From positions 186,001 to 250,000 of the forward strand of contig NW_025955013.1 of the NCBI RefSeq assembly GCF_022376445.1: 64,000 nt of DNA. Reading direction: 5' to 3'. This document shows, one piece after another, positions 46,151 through 57,272 of the stretch; the stretch's first letter is position 1; every line of letters starts with the position of its first letter. The position numbers and the translations under genes were made by a program. The notes below the pieces were generated by a model. It was not told the origin of the DNA. It searched no databases and worked only from the letters and a program-made list of their open reading frames with translations. Origin of the DNA: Fomitopsis serialis (taxonomy: Eukaryota > Basidiomycota > Agaricomycetes > Polyporales > Fomitopsidaceae).

Positions 46151-47179
46151 ATGCCGACGAACGAGTTCCCCGTGCTGTCGCTCGTCTCTTCCCGCTGACC
46201 AGGAATACAGGGATTGTGTGAGTTCGTGATCAGTCATCGACAAGTCTACTCCCATGTGTTCTCATGTGCTGCAGCAGGGGAGGATCATGATGCCTGGCAT
46301 GGCCGGGTTTACTTGAGAAAGTAACAGCAGCATCCGCACTCTCGTGACTACCATTTCTCCGAGTAAACGCCCCCACTCCTCGAGCAAAAGGATGCGACAG
46401 TTAACTCACCTGACCCGAAGACTGTCCTCAAACGTATCTGAGGCTTGTGATCGCGGCCCATGCGCCTCCTATCACCGTGTGTACAGTGCATGAGTAGAGC
46501 TGTAATCGGAAGCTAGACGGATGAATTAGGGATACTGAACATTCCGCATGGAAAACCAAGGACGTGAACCTGGCTTCTGATACTGGGAGTGCACACGAAA
46601 CGCTACTTCAAGTCGAGTACAAGCGTACCAGATCATATGTACATGCGATAGCACGCTCGGACTGGCAAGATAGGCAGTCAAGACATCGGCACGAACGGCT
46701 CACCGAGGCCTTCTTCAGAGGGATCTTCGCTGATACGCACTATTATGGTACATCAACCGAGGAGAGGCATCCGAACGCCAGCCTTTGCGTTTGCTGTCAG
46801 TGTAGCGACATGTACCACGGTAGGCTCCGCACCAACGGGCACCTACACGTACCCATCACAAGTGATCCCAGGATCCAGCTCTCCATCAGACGGGTCACCT
46901 TGATGCGCAGGCCGTCGTCTAAGTACGTTGGATCCGCCTCTCCATCTCTTCGCCGTCATTGGGCCGCCACCTAGCCGCAGGGCACGGACGTGCGCGACGA
47001 TCACGCCACAGCGACCCACGTCGCGACCGGATATGACATGGCCATCCATCCTTGTCTGGTACGCGAGACGATGAGCGCCCGCTATTCACGATCGCCGTGG
47101 CCCGAGTATTATCCTGAGCACCGGAATGCCTTGACATGCCCGTGACAAGCGATGACCCACGCCACAGGATAAAAGACCG
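46151..47179. other. Spacer, no gene seen
   Basis: About 1 kb between the esterase 5' end and the 3' end of the PPR-like gene. Short frames only, none recognisable. Confidence 0.45.
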
Positions 47180-49483
47180 CTATTGCAGCGACGAGGGTTC
47201 CAAGACATCCATCAACGAACTCGGGGCCTTCTGCGCGGTACGGATAGCAGCGATCAGCTCAACCGCCCCACCGTCCTCCCTAAACTTGCCCTCAGCTATA
47301 GAGAGCAGGTTCACGAGCTTGACGAGCAACCGGTCCGCGGTGGTACTCGTGCCGAGCTGGTACTCCAGCCGTGTAAGCATGCGCCGAGCGACGTCTGATG
47401 CATCCTTCAGTCGATGATGGATGGTCAAGTGCTTGACGACGACGAGGTACGCGGCGAGGTTCGGGGGCGGAAGGGCTGCCCTCGTATTCGAGGCCGCGGT
47501 AACGCTGTCGCCGCGTGCGGCTTCCGCGTCGGCTGTCGCCTCCATCCGCCCAAAGAGCTGCATCAACTTGTCCGTGTCTCTACGTTCCGCGAAAGAGCGG
47601 AGGAGGGAAACCATGGTCTCCACGCCCGGAGTGATGCCCAGTCGATACATGTCGGCAACGACCCGCGCAGCGGCGGCAGAGTTCGTCTTCCCGAAGGCGC
47701 GTACGAACACGTTGAAGTGGGCATCGTCGTAGATGTACGACGGTGGAACCGGCACCGGGTAGGGTGACTCTGTAACCGCAGGCTGAATGCCAGCAGGGAG
47801 CACGGAGTGGCTGGCGGAAGCCGAGGAGCTTCCTTTCTGCGCGGACTCGGGCGGAGACAGACTCTTGACCTCTCGAGTGGCCCTCACTTGATCCAGTAAC
47901 TCCGCATACAGCCGATGCAACGACATCGTGTGCTTAACCTCCTTGACGCAAGCGCGCCAGACAAGAGCCGTGTGGTGGGACGATGGCCACATCTTGCGCT
48001 TGACGGGGAATAGCGATGTCATAGCCTGTGCATGCCATATCGACACAGGCGGCGGGAACCAATCGGGGATGCGGCCATCGCGTATGAACCACGCATAGTG
48101 GGATGCCTGGCGAGGGATGCCGACCATACGGAAGTTGTTGCAGAAGACGAGGCTGACGGCCTGCGAGCAGCGGCACGAATAGTAGAAGTGCATCTCGGCC
48201 AGGGCCCAAATCATGGCGGTGTGCGTGTTTCTGTATGCTCTCTTACGCAGGATTGATAGGATGCGAGGGTGGCGGAAGCGGGTGCAGGCGGACACCACGT
48301 GCATGAGGACACTGGGGTTCGGGCAAGAGAGGGTAGATATGTGTCGGCGTAGGATGCGGAGTGCGCCCGCTAGGAGGGGTCGCGTGAAGAAGTTGTTGTG
48401 GTCGGACAGTTGGATAGGGGTGTTGCGAAACTCTAGAGATCGGGCTGGTCGCAGACTCGGAGGGGCTGGGCTACCTGCTGGCCTGTCTTCGTAGAGCTGC
48501 TTCACAAGCGACAAGTTCTGAGTATCCAAGGTACTCTCCAGCTTGTCGATGATGCGCGAGTAGATGAGCGCATGCACCGGAATGTTTCTCTGCCGCGCCT
48601 TCTGGAGCATAGTGATCGCTACGTCAGTCCGGTCCGACTTGCAAAATTGATTAATTGCAGTTCCATAGGCTTCCTTCAGCATCCTGTTCATCCTGGCTCT
48701 TGCGCGTTCCGTGGACAGAGGGATCCGCGTATTGGTGTTGCTAGATGGGCGCGATTGTTCATAAAAAGATATGGTTCCGAGTCCCTGAACGGATTTGTCA
48801 TACAACGCATCAAGGAAGCGTACGCTGTCCGCAGGTTCCGCAAGGCGGACGAAGTCGCGCACAATATCAACGTGTCCGAGCAGGAAATACCCTTTGCCTA
48901 CGTTCGTGAGGACGAACACCTTCAGCAGGGGAAGATCGATGATGGGGTTCTGAAGTAGCGCGTCCAAGACGGGATTCGTCCGATAAGACAACGGACGTTT
49001 GGCCGAGACGTGAGGAATGTATGCATACCACTTCTGGAAGGCAGTGCGTCGCTCATGCAGGCTGGAGTACTTCGTGCGAAGGACGTGCAGCGCTGCGTCC
49101 AAAAACACTGGTGAGCCGCTAGGTCGGAGCCGCATTTCTTGCATTTCGTTCCGTAAGCGTTCCGCTTCCTCGAAATTTCCTTGGGCAATGAGCTGCGCTG
49201 GCATGTCGGCCGTCGCACGAGGTGTATGCGTCTGAACAGCACCTAGCCAAGCTTGATAGTCCTCCTCAGCCCCTTCAAAAATCGACGAGTCGGCGGGGAG
49301 CTTCGGGTAATTCATCTGTTTCATGGCCTGCATCGTAGGTGGTTCCCCGGAAAGGCTGAAGTATTGCTTTGACGATGCGGCGAGTGACCACGCGCGAGGA
49401 CGCAGAGACGCTGCCAAAGTCTCCAGAGACGTGCGTGCGAGGAGTGAACGCCATGATGCGCCTCTGAGTGCATACGTAGCCAT
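47180..49483 (-). CDS. PPR-like mitochondrial protein
   Basis: A single-exon gene for a 767-residue protein. The N-terminus MATYALRGASWRSLLARTSL and the following Arg/Ser/Ala-rich stretch look like a mitochondrial presequence. The body is helical with repeats in pentatricopeptide style, for example INQFCKSDRTDVAITMLQKA, HALIYSRIIDKLESTL, FNVFVRAFGKTNSAAAARV, MYRLGITPGVETMVSLLRSF and LMQLFGRMEATADAE. Such proteins bind organellar RNA and act in its processing, stability or translation. The repeats are degenerate, so the RNA target cannot be read. There is no intron, unlike almost every other gene here. It is divergent from the Swi3-like gene, with only about 460 nt between the two start codons, so the two probably share a promoter region. 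Confidence 0.75.
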   Translation of the reverse strand: MATYALRGASWRSLLARTSLETLAASLRPRAWSLAASSKQYFSLSGEPPTMQAMKQMNYPKLPADSSIFEGAEEDYQAWLGAVQTHTPRATADMPAQLIAQGNFEEAERLRNEMQEMRLRPSGSPVFLDAALHVLRTKYSSLHERRTAFQKWYAYIPHVSAKRPLSYRTNPVLDALLQNPIIDLPLLKVFVLTNVGKGYFLLGHVDIVRDFVRLAEPADSVRFLDALYDKSVQGLGTISFYEQSRPSSNTNTRIPLSTERARARMNRMLKEAYGTAINQFCKSDRTDVAITMLQKARQRNIPVHALIYSRIIDKLESTLDTQNLSLVKQLYEDRPAGSPAPPSLRPARSLEFRNTPIQLSDHNNFFTRPLLAGALRILRRHISTLSCPNPSVLMHVVSACTRFRHPRILSILRKRAYRNTHTAMIWALAEMHFYYSCRCSQAVSLVFCNNFRMVGIPRQASHYAWFIRDGRIPDWFPPPVSIWHAQAMTSLFPVKRKMWPSSHHTALVWRACVKEVKHTMSLHRLYAELLDQVRATREVKSLSPPESAQKGSSSASASHSVLPAGIQPAVTESPYPVPVPPSYIYDDAHFNVFVRAFGKTNSAAAARVVADMYRLGITPGVETMVSLLRSFAERRDTDKLMQLFGRMEATADAEAARGDSVTAASNTRAALPPPNLAAYLVVVKHLTIHHRLKDASDVARRMLTRLEYQLGTSTTADRLLVKLVNLLSIAEGKFREDGGAVELIAAIRTAQKAPSSLMDVLEPSSLQ

Positions 49484-49947
49484 ACACTGTCGCCGTAACG
49501 AATGAGACGATACATTTCTTCAGATTTAGCATGCGATTTATGCGTACCACGCAACCCGCTAGCTAATTTGCCTCTCTCGCTGAGATCTCCGGAAGCACCG
49601 GAATTTCAATCAATCCTACGTGAGTATTGCGCTCGCTGAAACTGCCTGGATAGCTGAGGCATTCGGGAGGACGAAGCGTGCCAGCGGAGGACGACGAGTA
49701 CGTGGGCAAGTGGGAGGCCGTAGCAGATCGACGCCCACTGTGACTTAGGGAAGAGTGTCACGTGTAACACAGTCACGACGCGCCAGTCACGCCAGTCGTC
49801 GCGCCCATCTGCAGCGCTCGCCGTTCGTTCAATCGTTCAAACCTCCAGCCAAGCTCCCCTTCCTCCCCGGTCTGACTGGCTCATCTTTTTCATTTTTTGG
49901 CCTAAGCAACGGTGTTGTTTTAACTACCGTCTGCTCTCTTGACTGCA
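49484..49947. promoter_or_regulatory. Divergent promoter region
   Basis: 464 nt between the PPR-like gene (minus) and the Swi3/Rsc8 gene (plus). It has CT-rich stretches just before the Swi3 start (about 49855-49935), common in fungal housekeeping promoters. No TATA box stands out. Confidence 0.5.
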
Positions 49948-52194
49948 ATGTCCTCGCCGAAGCGTACCGCCTCGCCACAACCAAGCAATCCCGACGCGAA
50001 GCGGATCCGACTGACTGTAAACCAAGGGGCGACACCAGTCGACCCTGACAATGCTGCTGGAAAACGAAGCGAACTAGAACCCGTCCAAGGAGGAGACGTC
50101 GGGAATCTTCCCCCGCCAGATGCGCCTGCAAGTTCAAGCGAGCCTGCCTCAGCGGTCCCTGCGCGCTTGCTAAAGGGGGAAGGAGAAGAGGATGGCGGAG
50201 ACGTGTCCATGGCGGAGGGCGGCGACGCGGGTGACGAGGAGGCAGAGTCAGCAGATGAGAACGACGAGGAAGACCCCGCTCAGCTTGAGGCGACAAGGCT
50301 ACGACTCGAGGACCAAGCACGAAAGTATCTCGCTGCCCAGACGCACGAAGTCATTATACCCTCGTATTCCGCTTGGTTCGACATGTCCAAGATACACCCA
50401 ATTGAGCGGCGTGCCCTTCCCGAATACTTCAACTCTCGGCACCGATCGAAAACGCCTTCGATCTACAAAGACTACCGCGACTTCATGGTCAACACATACC
50501 GGCTGCGACCCACCGAGTATCTCACTGTGACTGCGTGTCGCAGAAACCTCGCAGGAGACGTATGCGCGATCATGCGGGTGCACGCGTTCCTCGAGCAATG
50601 GGGCCTCATCAACTACCAGGTACGTGCTCACTGCCTTCTGAACGTGTATCTGGGACGAATTTTATTCTAGATCGACCCGGACCAACGGCCAGCTGCTCTG
50701 GCACCCCCCTTCACCGGCCACTTCCGTGTCATTCTTGACACGCCACGGGGCCTCCAATCCCTGCACCCAGGGACGAAGCCACCAAATCCACCAAATCCAG
50801 CCGGCGGTGCGCCCACCGTCAACGGCGCAGCGAAGCCAGCATCGACCCCTACTCTCGCCTCCCTCGAGCTCCGCTCGTCTATCTACCAGACCACCTCAAA
50901 ATCGTCACGCGAAGTGAGCGCAGGCGAAGCGAGCGCCCTCGCCAGCACCGCGAACGGACTTAACGGCGTCGAGCGGCAGATAGCGGTCAAGTACCAATGC
51001 GACACGTGTGGGGTCGACTGTACGGCGGAGCGGTACCACTCGCTCAAGCAGAAGAACTTTGAGCTCTGCCCGCCATGCTATCTCGACGGGCGCTTCCCCT
51101 CGACGATGTTCAGCGGTGACTTTGTGAAGCTCACAGCCGCGTCGAACGCAGGCGGCCTACAACACGGGAGTGGCACTGGTGCGGACGACGACTGGACGGA
51201 CCAGGAAATCTTGCTCCTGCTCGAGGGTGTGGAGATGTACGACGACGACTGGTCGGCAGTCGAGGAGCACGTCGGCTCGAGATCTGCCCAGCAGTGCATC
51301 CGCAAGTTCTTGCAGCTCCCGATCGAGGACCCGTATGTCCAGACGGAGGGTAACATGGGCCCATTGCGATATGCGCGGCTGCCCTTCGAGCAGGCGGACA
51401 ACCCCGTCATGAGCGTAGTCGCCTTCCTGGCTGGCGTGATTAACCCTGGCGTTGCTGCGGAAGCAGCTAAGACAGCTCTCCACGCGCTCACCGATGGCGA
51501 TAAGGAGGAGACGGAGGAGGGCAAGACGGAAGAGAAGCCTGCGGAGGGCGGAGAGACGGAGGTAGGGAATTCGAGTGCCGAGAAGTTCAGCGAGGATCGT
51601 ATGGACGAGGACGCGCCAAAAGATACATCTTCCGCTCAGCCTGGTGAATCCACCGGCGGCGAGAATTCAACGGCACAAGAGACGTCTGGAGACTCGATGG
51701 TTGTCGACTCTGAGTCCGCACCGCCAAAACCCACTGCCACCCTTCCTCACTCGAAGGTGCAACGCGCAGCGGCTCTGGCACTCAAGTCGTCCGCGAAAGC
51801 AGCAAACGCGCTCGCAGACGCCGAGGACAATCAGATCAAGTCCACGATCGCGACGCTGATCAAGCTCACGCTGACCAAGCTCGAGCTGAAGATGGCGCAG
51901 TTCGAGGAACTCGAGGAGCTGCTCGAGGACGAGCGGCGGAGTCTCGAAAGCGCACGGATGGCGCTCGTCAGCGAGCGGGTCGGCCTGCGGAAGATGCTCG
52001 AGAACGTGCGCTCTGAGCTCACAAAGAACGCGAACGGCGGCTCGCCTGCCAACCTCGTCGGTGCTGCCCAGCAGGCACAGACGGCCTTGGCTACGAACGG
52101 TCAAGGCGCGAGAGTTAACGAGGTGCCTGCTGGTACGCCTCTGGACGCCACCTCCGGTCCTATCCCTGGTGGGAACGTCGCGCAGCTGAGTTGA
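49948..52194 (+). CDS. SWI/SNF-RSC chromatin remodelling subunit (Swi3/Rsc8/SMARCC)
   Basis: Two exons, 49948-50619 and 50671-52194, encode a subunit of the SWI/SNF or RSC remodelling complex. The start is [20 protein letters not shown]. An acidic N-terminus is followed by a SWIRM domain (about residues 133-224): [60 protein letters not shown] and [17 protein letters not shown]-like zinc finger follows ([29 protein letters not shown]). A SANT domain comes next ([40 protein letters not shown]), then an acidic Ser/Glu-rich linker. The C-terminal coiled coil ([39 protein letters not shown]) is used for dimerisation. This order is the family's standard architecture. Other fungi have one or two such genes, so Swi3 versus Rsc8 cannot be decided here. 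Confidence 0.93.
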
Positions 52195-52616
52195 TGGGCT
52201 TGTTCGCTTTGCTTGTGTCTGTCATGTCGTAAATATGCTCTTATTCCTCTCGGCTGCCTGTCTACTGTATATAAGTGTGTACATACGCCCTCGTAAGTAG
52301 TGCCTAATCTTATTGTTTCTCCGAATGCTTGGCAATCTTGGGTTTAAGTGTGTGGTGACACCACGCGCAGCTGACTCGAGGCTGAGGAAGATCATGGTGG
52401 TACGTAGTCCGTCTAGCAACTGTCTCGTGTTATTGACTACTAGTGGGGCAGCCTCAAAAAAGTATGGTATGATACATAAGTAGGTTGAGCGATCGAGCAA
52501 CATGATGGCGAAAGCATTCGTATCAGGATAGTAGCATTACGACGATTATACGTGTAAACAGCAGTTCCGCTGGTGTTCAAGAAAAGTTCGGTATCACTGT
52601 CAGTAAATGTAGATCA
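52195..52616. other. Spacer between convergent genes
   Basis: About 420 nt between two 3' ends. No gene is seen. Confidence 0.5.
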
Positions 52617-54483
52617 CTATATGCACTCCCAGTCCTGTAACCAAGTTGGATTCCTGCTCAATTGTTGACGTCGGGATTCTTGCGTCCGACGGTCTGTCAC
52701 AGGCCGTCGAAGGGAACGGGCGGGCTGCGGCAGGCGGGGCATGAGCTCGTGAATCTCCAGTGGCGACCGCTGAGCGTCGGTGTCGGGGATGCTCAGGCCT
52801 TGGCTGATCTCTGGCACGTCTTCGGATATGTCCGGTGTGGCAATGTCCAGTCGTTCGCGCTCTGCGGCGAGAGCGCGGAGGCTGAGAAGGAGGTGAGCGC
52901 CCTGGGGAAATTATCTTCAAGTCAACGGTGCGAATGACACAGAAGTGCGTAGAGAACGTCGTTACCGAGAATGACAATATTGCGGATAGCCAGCTAATCG
53001 ACGGTCAGCCGATTTCACAATGAGGAGAGCAGATACGCACACAGTCACCATGACTCCGAGGAATGTGTTGGACGTGTAGGGCGAGATAATACACAGAATT
53101 AAGGCGACTGGTGGGTATTCACGGTCAGAAGCAACTCGAAGGACAAGTCATGGGTTGACTTGCCGAGTATGCTGGAGCACATTCGAAGTTAGCATCTTCT
53201 GTAAGCATGAACACAGAAGTTCGACGCCTCACACAAGGTAATATATGGTGCCGTCCCGAAGTACGCGCAGCAGGATGGGAAGCTCCCCTAGTGGTCGATA
53301 CGAGTAGACTTTGATAGCCATCAGGACAAAAAGGAGGGCTATCCATTTCGAGCGTCAGAAGGCCTCGATGAGGACAATATGCCGACGTCATATAACAGAC
53401 TTACTCTCAAATCCTGCTAAAGGTAGCCTGGAACGCATCCGTTTATCAAAGCCATGTTGAGAAGGAGTATGCGACTCACCAGGATCCGTGAAACCATGAA
53501 GGGGTCGGTGGGTAGAAACACCCCTCGATCGGCCAACTTGAAGGATACGGCATGATCGCCCAGAACATCTCCTTGTAGCCCACGCTGCTCATGACAAGAA
53601 CGCACTGTAGGCCAGATATTGAGTGGTAAGCCATTTACGCAATGATTGATCTGCTTTCTGACCAATGTTTCCACTATGATCACCGGAACTATGTAAGTGC
53701 AATACACGGGCAGAAGCTATGGACTGCACCGACCAGCAAATGCACTGCTGAGAATCAAGAAGACTAGCCAGTCGATCAGCATCTGACTGCGTTCTGAAAG
53801 ATGCGCGAAACCTTACTCAATCGACTTTGCCCGTACAGCGCGTAAATCCTAAGCATCAGGCTGAACTCGACGCAAAATACCAGGGTATAGAGAGCACTGG
53901 GTTCGGGCGTGAGCGTCGCCTATGCTTGTGTTACCTTTCCATGACTTACATGGCAGTCCATATCAGCGCAGCTCGACAGCTATGTCGACATTGAGCGCTA
54001 TGATCAGTAGAGAAAATCTGGAGCCGTACTATAGTCTTGGTATGTCAGCGCAATTCATGCTACAAGTACATTTTGTCAGCACGAGCATCTGAATCAAAAC
54101 GAATGTCTTCGACTGACCATTGTACGATAAGGCCGAAATATCGTGAAATGAAGTAAAGAAGCTTCGGGACCGTATCCGCAGAACTCCGAGGGCGAGGTTA
54201 GACGAGGCGAACCAATATGCAAGGCTCTCACCCTACCTCCATATCAGATCCACCTATGAACGCGAGCTTCAGAGTAGGTTCCAGCATGATTACCGATGCA
54301 CGAACCTCGTCCTCAAGCGATAACACATAGTCGTAGGCCAGCCATGTCAATGCTGCAGCTGAGATGAAGGAGTCAATTGAGCATTATTAAGATTAACGGC
54401 GTGTAAACGGCCTTACCCGCGTGAAGTCCCCGGTCGTGCGCGAGATTAGCAAGTATTGCCAGGGTGTCTCCCGTGGTACTCAT
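52617..54483 (-). CDS. DUF6533-domain membrane protein
   Basis: A multi-exon gene for a polytopic membrane protein of a family very common in mushrooms. It starts MSTTGDTLAILANLAHDRGL (54483). The next exon carries the DUF6533 signature SAAALTWLAYDYVLSLEDEV (about 54300-54370), followed by VPKLLYFISRYFGLIVQ (about 54100-54190), which is the usual end of that domain. Several hydrophobic exons separated by short introns run leftward to about 52850. The soluble tail includes MPEISQGLSIPDTDAQRSPL and ends NPTWLQDWECI at 52617. The family usually has seven transmembrane helices and unknown function. The middle exons (about 53000-54000) were placed only roughly, so I cannot exclude a lesion there. 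Confidence 0.75.
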
Positions 54484-57272
54484 AGGCGCATACGCAAAGC
54501 CAGGGCCTCGTAGGTGCTACGGATGGTGTGTTGAAGCAAAGTCAACAACGGGGACCATCGAAGCCTGGGTACTGGGGTCGCCGTCGTAGTTGACACGAGA
54601 AGATACTCTTGCCTGCGGGCGCGAATGCCGCCGCCGACATGCTAGTTGACAGCATCGTAACACGGTGGCTAGCAGCATGCGTGGCTGTTTTCCCGAGATC
54701 AGATTTGTAGGACGCATTAACCGAAGTCGTCCCCAAGGGTTACTAGCCGCCCATATTCAATTTGACTGGCTTTGGACTGAATGGCGGTAGTTCGGCGAAT
54801 CTAGAAGTTCTCCATGCCGCCCATGTTCCCAGACGGGCACCCGCTGTGTGGAGTGGAAGATGCCGGCGGCTGGAGCCTTCAAGTTTGGTATCGATACTAT
54901 ACAGACCCACTGCGATGTTGCAGGTAAATGCAATCCTAGTGGAAATACTCGAACGCGGTCAGCTACTGCAAGACGCATGTGCCGAGAGAGCCACTCCTCC
55001 GAAGACTTCGCGAACCGATAACGTATTGTTCATACAAGGTTTGACATCGCATTCACGGCGATTCGGCCTTCTACCGCTCGTCGGACGTCCGCACCAGCGT
55101 GGCCATACTCAGGCTGTCCGGAGCTGCTCGACGTGTCCGCCATAACAGTGCTAGTACGCATATAGGAACCGATATTTTCGGGACAGGCGCGAGAACCGAA
55201 TCCCAGGCTCAGGCGCACAAAGGCAGCGCCTTGAGTCCCTCGACGCAGACGCATGCAGTAAAGAGCGACGGACATCTATGATTTGAACGAGAACACTGAG
55301 TGAGCATACATCTTTATTGACGAACCTTTGCCCCCGCCCTGTGACTCTGGGACTGTTCGACTTGTAGGTTGGTGTCCATTGTCAAGGACTGCATCCGAGT
55401 ACACGTCCCCTCGGGATTGAGCGACTAGAATGTGATGGCAGCTGGCAGCTGTTTGGAAGCCTAATAAGCGTGGAACATCAGTTTAGCAGACCCACAGCAG
55501 CCATTTAAACGGCTATGTAAGTGACAAGCGGACGACGCCCAATGGGCGCGGTGGCGACGGTGCGCCGGCGTGTTGTACTAGTCCTCTCCCTCACTCAAAG
55601 AGGTCTTCTTTAGGGTCTGCTTAGGGGAGACTAGTGTTGTACATTTGGTCAGCTTACTATAGTGCCAGAAAGGCGAAATCGTTCAACAAACACGGCGGTA
55701 TTGAATGAAGATACAGCAAGTACTCCATGTGGGTCCATACCACTGTCTGTGTAATCTTCAGTCTTGACGCGGGCGTCGTGACCAGGGCAACTTGCAGTGG
55801 AGGCCGAGAGAATGGGTTTCGGTGTCAAGGCCCCTCGTTACCACGATCATCAATAATCGCTGTGCGTGATGCATCACGTCAGAGGTCCAGTTAAGGTCCA
55901 GTAGGGTCCGGTGAGCACTGGCAGGGAAGAAGCAGGCACTACGGGCGAAAGAGACTACTTAGTCCCGCTGACACCTCCGAGTGTATCGTGCCAGGGCCCA
56001 GTACTTGCGGTATTCAAACGAGGCGGACGTGCGTCGCCGTCGCCGTCTGAGGCACGTTGATCACTACTACATATGCTGCTGAGCACAGGCGGGCATATCC
56101 TCAAATCGTGTTACTCACCCACATGCCTGCCAGCACAGCAGAGGCGGAAATCCTGGGATTATGAGGACTCCGAGGAAGGCAGCCTGAGAGCGCCCACACA
56201 TCCGGCTAAAGTCTGCTGTCCAAATTGGGAAGGTTTTGAAGTTCGCCGCCATTCCGCCGCCACATGCAAGTCATACTTGATGATGATGGATACTGCATCT
56301 ATATTCAGGCGTGTGTATTCGTAGTCTATGGGTATAATTCTTATGCACTAATATAGCGGTAGATGGCGGGTTTAGGGGCGCATTCAATGTGTTGAGGGAT
56401 TTATACGTACCCAGTGGTGTGCGCGTCCGAGTCGCGCGTTTTAATCAGCCGATTCTGCCTGTCCATGATAGGCATGAAACATGTGCGATAAGTTATAGCA
56501 TGCGGGGGAGAAAAGGGAGAAGAGAGAGGGGGAAGACGGTGGTAGTACTGGTACGGTACGGATGGTACGGTCCTAGAGTCGGTGTCCTTCTCTCGAGGTC
56601 GCAAGTCGGCATTTCACCCTGGGTGCACGAATTTGTCGCGTGTGATATGGGTAATTGAGTAGAGGGTATTTATATAGGACGGCGCTGCCGTGCAGCAACC
56701 ACACGATCCGTCACGGTTCTGCGGTGGGTCTGGGTCACCTTCCTCCTCCTCGTTGTTCGCTTCTTCGACTTCTTCCGCGTCTGGTTTCTTCTCCACCCCA
56801 TCCGACCTCGCGTGATTGTCGTGGAGCTCCCGTCTTATGTAGCCTTCATCGCTCCGCTCGCGGTGAGGAATGCTGCGAGTGCCCACATGCAAGCCAAATG
56901 CGGGGCCCGGGACAAGACCCCACGGATCGCTGAAAGGTTGAGACTCAGACTGGCAGTCGAATGCCGCGTCCAAACGTCCCATCGGACATGTACTTACCTG
57001 CCTTGCGCTCGTCCACGGTCCAGCCAATGCGTGCATCCAATTTCCAATTATGACATTGTAGTGTTTACTGTCCTCGAGAAATATATATATTACATCGCGT
57101 AGTGTGTATACCACGCACATATCACAGTCGTGTGCTACGTGCGCGGTAAGATGATAGGCTGTGAGAGTACCGTATGAAGCGAGCGGCGTTGGTAGGATGT
57201 AGGCTAATGTTCTACGTAACTCCATATCCACGAACTGTTACTCTAGTACTTTGCAAGCACCGCGCGTCCGTC
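54484..57272. other. Long gene-poor stretch
   Basis: About 2.8 kb, the longest stretch here without a gene. The longest frames (54762-55145 plus, 56614-57231 minus) have no recognisable domain and biased composition. It contains an imperfect inverted repeat (ACTAGTCCTCTCCC near 55577 with GGGGAGACTAGT near 55625) and a short GGTACGG-type tandem repeat at about 56548-56572. The right end should be the 3' side of the kinase gene. Confidence 0.45.

Noticed and set aside
54762..55145. 127-residue open frame on the plus strand
   Set aside because: Composition is irregular and no family motif, promoter element or splice pattern supports a gene.
56614..57231. 205-residue open frame on the minus strand downstream of the kinase
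   Set aside because: It has no domain, no homologous blocks and no intron signals. It is probably chance or 3' untranslated sequence.
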